This document shows positions 62,501-64,000 of a stretch of 64,000 nt of DNA, in pieces. This DNA comes from Rotaria macrura. Lineage: Eukaryota > Rotifera > Eurotatoria > Philodinida > Philodinidae. The stretch lies in contig OENT01000417.1 of assembly GCA_900239685.1 (NCBI GenBank), positions 1 to 64,000 on the forward strand, read 5' to 3'. How positions within the stretch are numbered: the stretch's first letter is position 1; each line of letters starts with the position of its first letter. Made by a program: the position numbers and the translations under genes. The notes below the pieces were generated by a model that saw only the letters and a list, made by a program, of their open reading frames with translations, was not told the origin of the DNA and searched no databases.

Positions 62501-64000
62501 GAACAAAAAGATTACGTTTTGTATGTATGTGCTAAAAATAAGAAACTCGAGAGAAAATTATTCATTTTAACATAGACCAAAGGTAAAAAAGAAGCGAATA
62601 ATAGATATTATAAATATGCTATATGTCAGTAAGAAATGAGAGAAGGATACGATGTTGTTTAAAGGTATATATTCCTTGTTCATCGATTTCTTTTTATCAT
62701 GCAAGTAAAAGTAGTCACGATTTTAAAAGCTATCAAACAACTAGAAGATTTTGTCGTTCAGTGTGCGATGAATTTATAATGAAGACAATAGTCAAAATCA
62801 TAACTCTCGTTGTCAAAACTAACACGGATTAGTTTTTGTCTCAATATTTCGTTCTTACAAAAAACTAAATATACAATCCCATCGTAAGATTATTAAAAAT
62901 AACAACCTAGTAAATGTATGACAACAAGCAAATCAATGCATTGAATTCTCAGTCTTGTAGATAGTATTCAAGATTTACGTACAATGTGGCTGACAAGACA
63001 TTAATTTTTCTACAAGTAAATTTGCTTGCGTTCGAATTTTGTTACCAGCTGTCGTCGGTCGAGATTTAATTGTAGCTGTGTTTTCAGGAAAGAGTCGTAC
63101 AATAAATGATCTATTCAAGAAAATAAACATTTGTTTTTGATAAAAAGAAAATTTTTATACTAACTTTGTACTCGATTGCATCATTTCGATAAGATCAATA
63201 TTTAGTATGTCTCTATTCTTTTCACAGAATTGATCGGAATGATAAATAACTGCACCAGCATAATGTTTAACGGTAAATGTTGGTGGTGATACGATTAGAT
63301 GTTGATTTGATAAACTACTCAATTTCTTAAACGAGTAAAAGATATTTCATTGAAATAACAAATTCTAATGTATTCAAATTGTCTTACATGTAAATAACTT
63401 TTATCGACTTTTTCTGTTGTTGCATGTGAACTAGCACATATATCATCGAGTAATAAAAACATTCCAGGTGGTTGTTTCGCTTCAAATAAATCACAAACAA
63501 TAATATTATTAAAGAATGATATTGGTGTCCATTGAATATTTTCACGTTTATATTCTTCCTAAATATGTAAATAGACAACATGAATACGTTAGAGAGCGAT
63601 CAGACGAATTTAATACATACTTGTTCTTTTTTCAATGTTAATTCAATAAAAATTTGTTGAAGTTTTTCATTAACATAATTAATACAAAATTGTTCGAAAC
63701 TATTTCGTTCAAATATTTCAAAACCATATATATCAAGAATACCAATAGATAAATCAGATTTAGTTGCTATTTGGAATGCTGAATTAATGGCCTGATGAAA
63801 ATTAGAAATAAAAATAAAAGGAATTATAAGAAATAAAAACTGCGAAAGACAATTTTGTTCTACTTGAATGAGATGATCGAATATACGAGAATAAATTGAT
63901 TTTGCTAATGCATCTCGTGTAAATATAGCTTTATCAACAGTAAATGTTTGATCGATTTCTTCTGTTCCTTGATCTTTTTTAAATTCAAGTTTTTTCGATA
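59559..64000 (-). CDS. MYO1E: Long-tailed class I myosin, MYO1E/MYO1F type (3' part, 736 aa visible)
   Basis: This actin motor links membranes to the cortex and acts in endocytosis. It is cut by the window edge, so the P-loop and switch I are outside. Exons: >64000-63864, 63791-63621, 63558-63388, 63325-63165, 63110-62983, 62320-62263, 62206-62108, 62045-61901, 61730-61616, 61562-61333, 61278-61130, 61061-60912, 60845-60758, 60211-60094, 60029-59972, 59916-59759, 59697-59659, 59596-59559. Motor landmarks: [39 protein letters not shown] across a splice, QVKYLGL, and FLSRYAILTK across a GC-AG intron. One IQ motif follows ([17 protein letters not shown]), then the lipid-binding TH1 tail with a Q/N/S-rich insert, a short Pro-rich stretch ([13 protein letters not shown]) and a C-terminal SH3 ([37 protein letters not shown]). 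A TH1 plus Pro plus SH3 tail ending here defines the MYO1E/F class. Confidence 0.93.

Overview
The window looks like metazoan nuclear DNA, most probably from a bdelloid or other rotifer. It is strongly AT-rich. Its genes are split by many short GT-AG introns, often 45-100 nt, with a few kilobase-sized ones. The gene set is animal-specific: UNC5, centriolin, CFAP299, SGLT-type SLC5, YEATS4 and long-tailed myosin I. The taxon is inferred from gene structure, composition and a bdelloid-style F-box/LRR-like gene, not from a diagnostic marker. No operon, CRISPR array, rRNA or convincing tRNA was seen.

Layout from left to right: an intronless F-box protein gene (361-2211, +); a 9-kb gene-poor block rich in simple repeats (2212-11355); a netrin receptor UNC5 gene (11370-18954, +); centriolin on the minus strand (33161-19267, 18 exons), with a mariner-like non-autonomous transposon in one intron; a DHHC palmitoyltransferase gene head-to-head with centriolin (33768-35881, +, middle part not found); a small GPI-anchored Ly6/uPAR-like protein (37747-36870, -); a gene-poor stretch (37748-43457); an hnRNP K homologue (45208-43458, -) head-to-head with the cilium/flagellum gene CFAP299 (45813-47779, +); a sodium/solute symporter of the SGLT type (54884-49997, -); YEATS4/GAS41 (59218-55169, -) with a 1.7-kb foldback element in its largest intron; and the 3' part of a MYO1E/MYO1F-type myosin (64000-59559, -), which runs off the right edge.

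Exon structures were assembled by hand from splice signals, phase and family similarity. The joined frames of UNC5 (991 aa), centriolin (1,972 aa), hnRNP K (395 aa), CFAP299 (233 aa), SLC5 (681 aa), YEATS4 (240 aa) and the visible myosin (736 aa) all close without a frameshift, which supports the models.

The genes do not form one pathway. Two of them, centriolin and CFAP299, serve centrioles and cilia, and two are cell-surface receptor or anchor proteins (UNC5 and the Ly6-like protein). The most notable observations are a 7-nt microexon needed to complete the SLC5 frame, a third thrombospondin repeat and two candidate 60-nt cassette exons in UNC5, a GC-AG intron in the myosin, a 21-nt exon carrying the catalytic DHHC, and the two inverted-repeat elements. 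I saw no clearly new multi-gene system.
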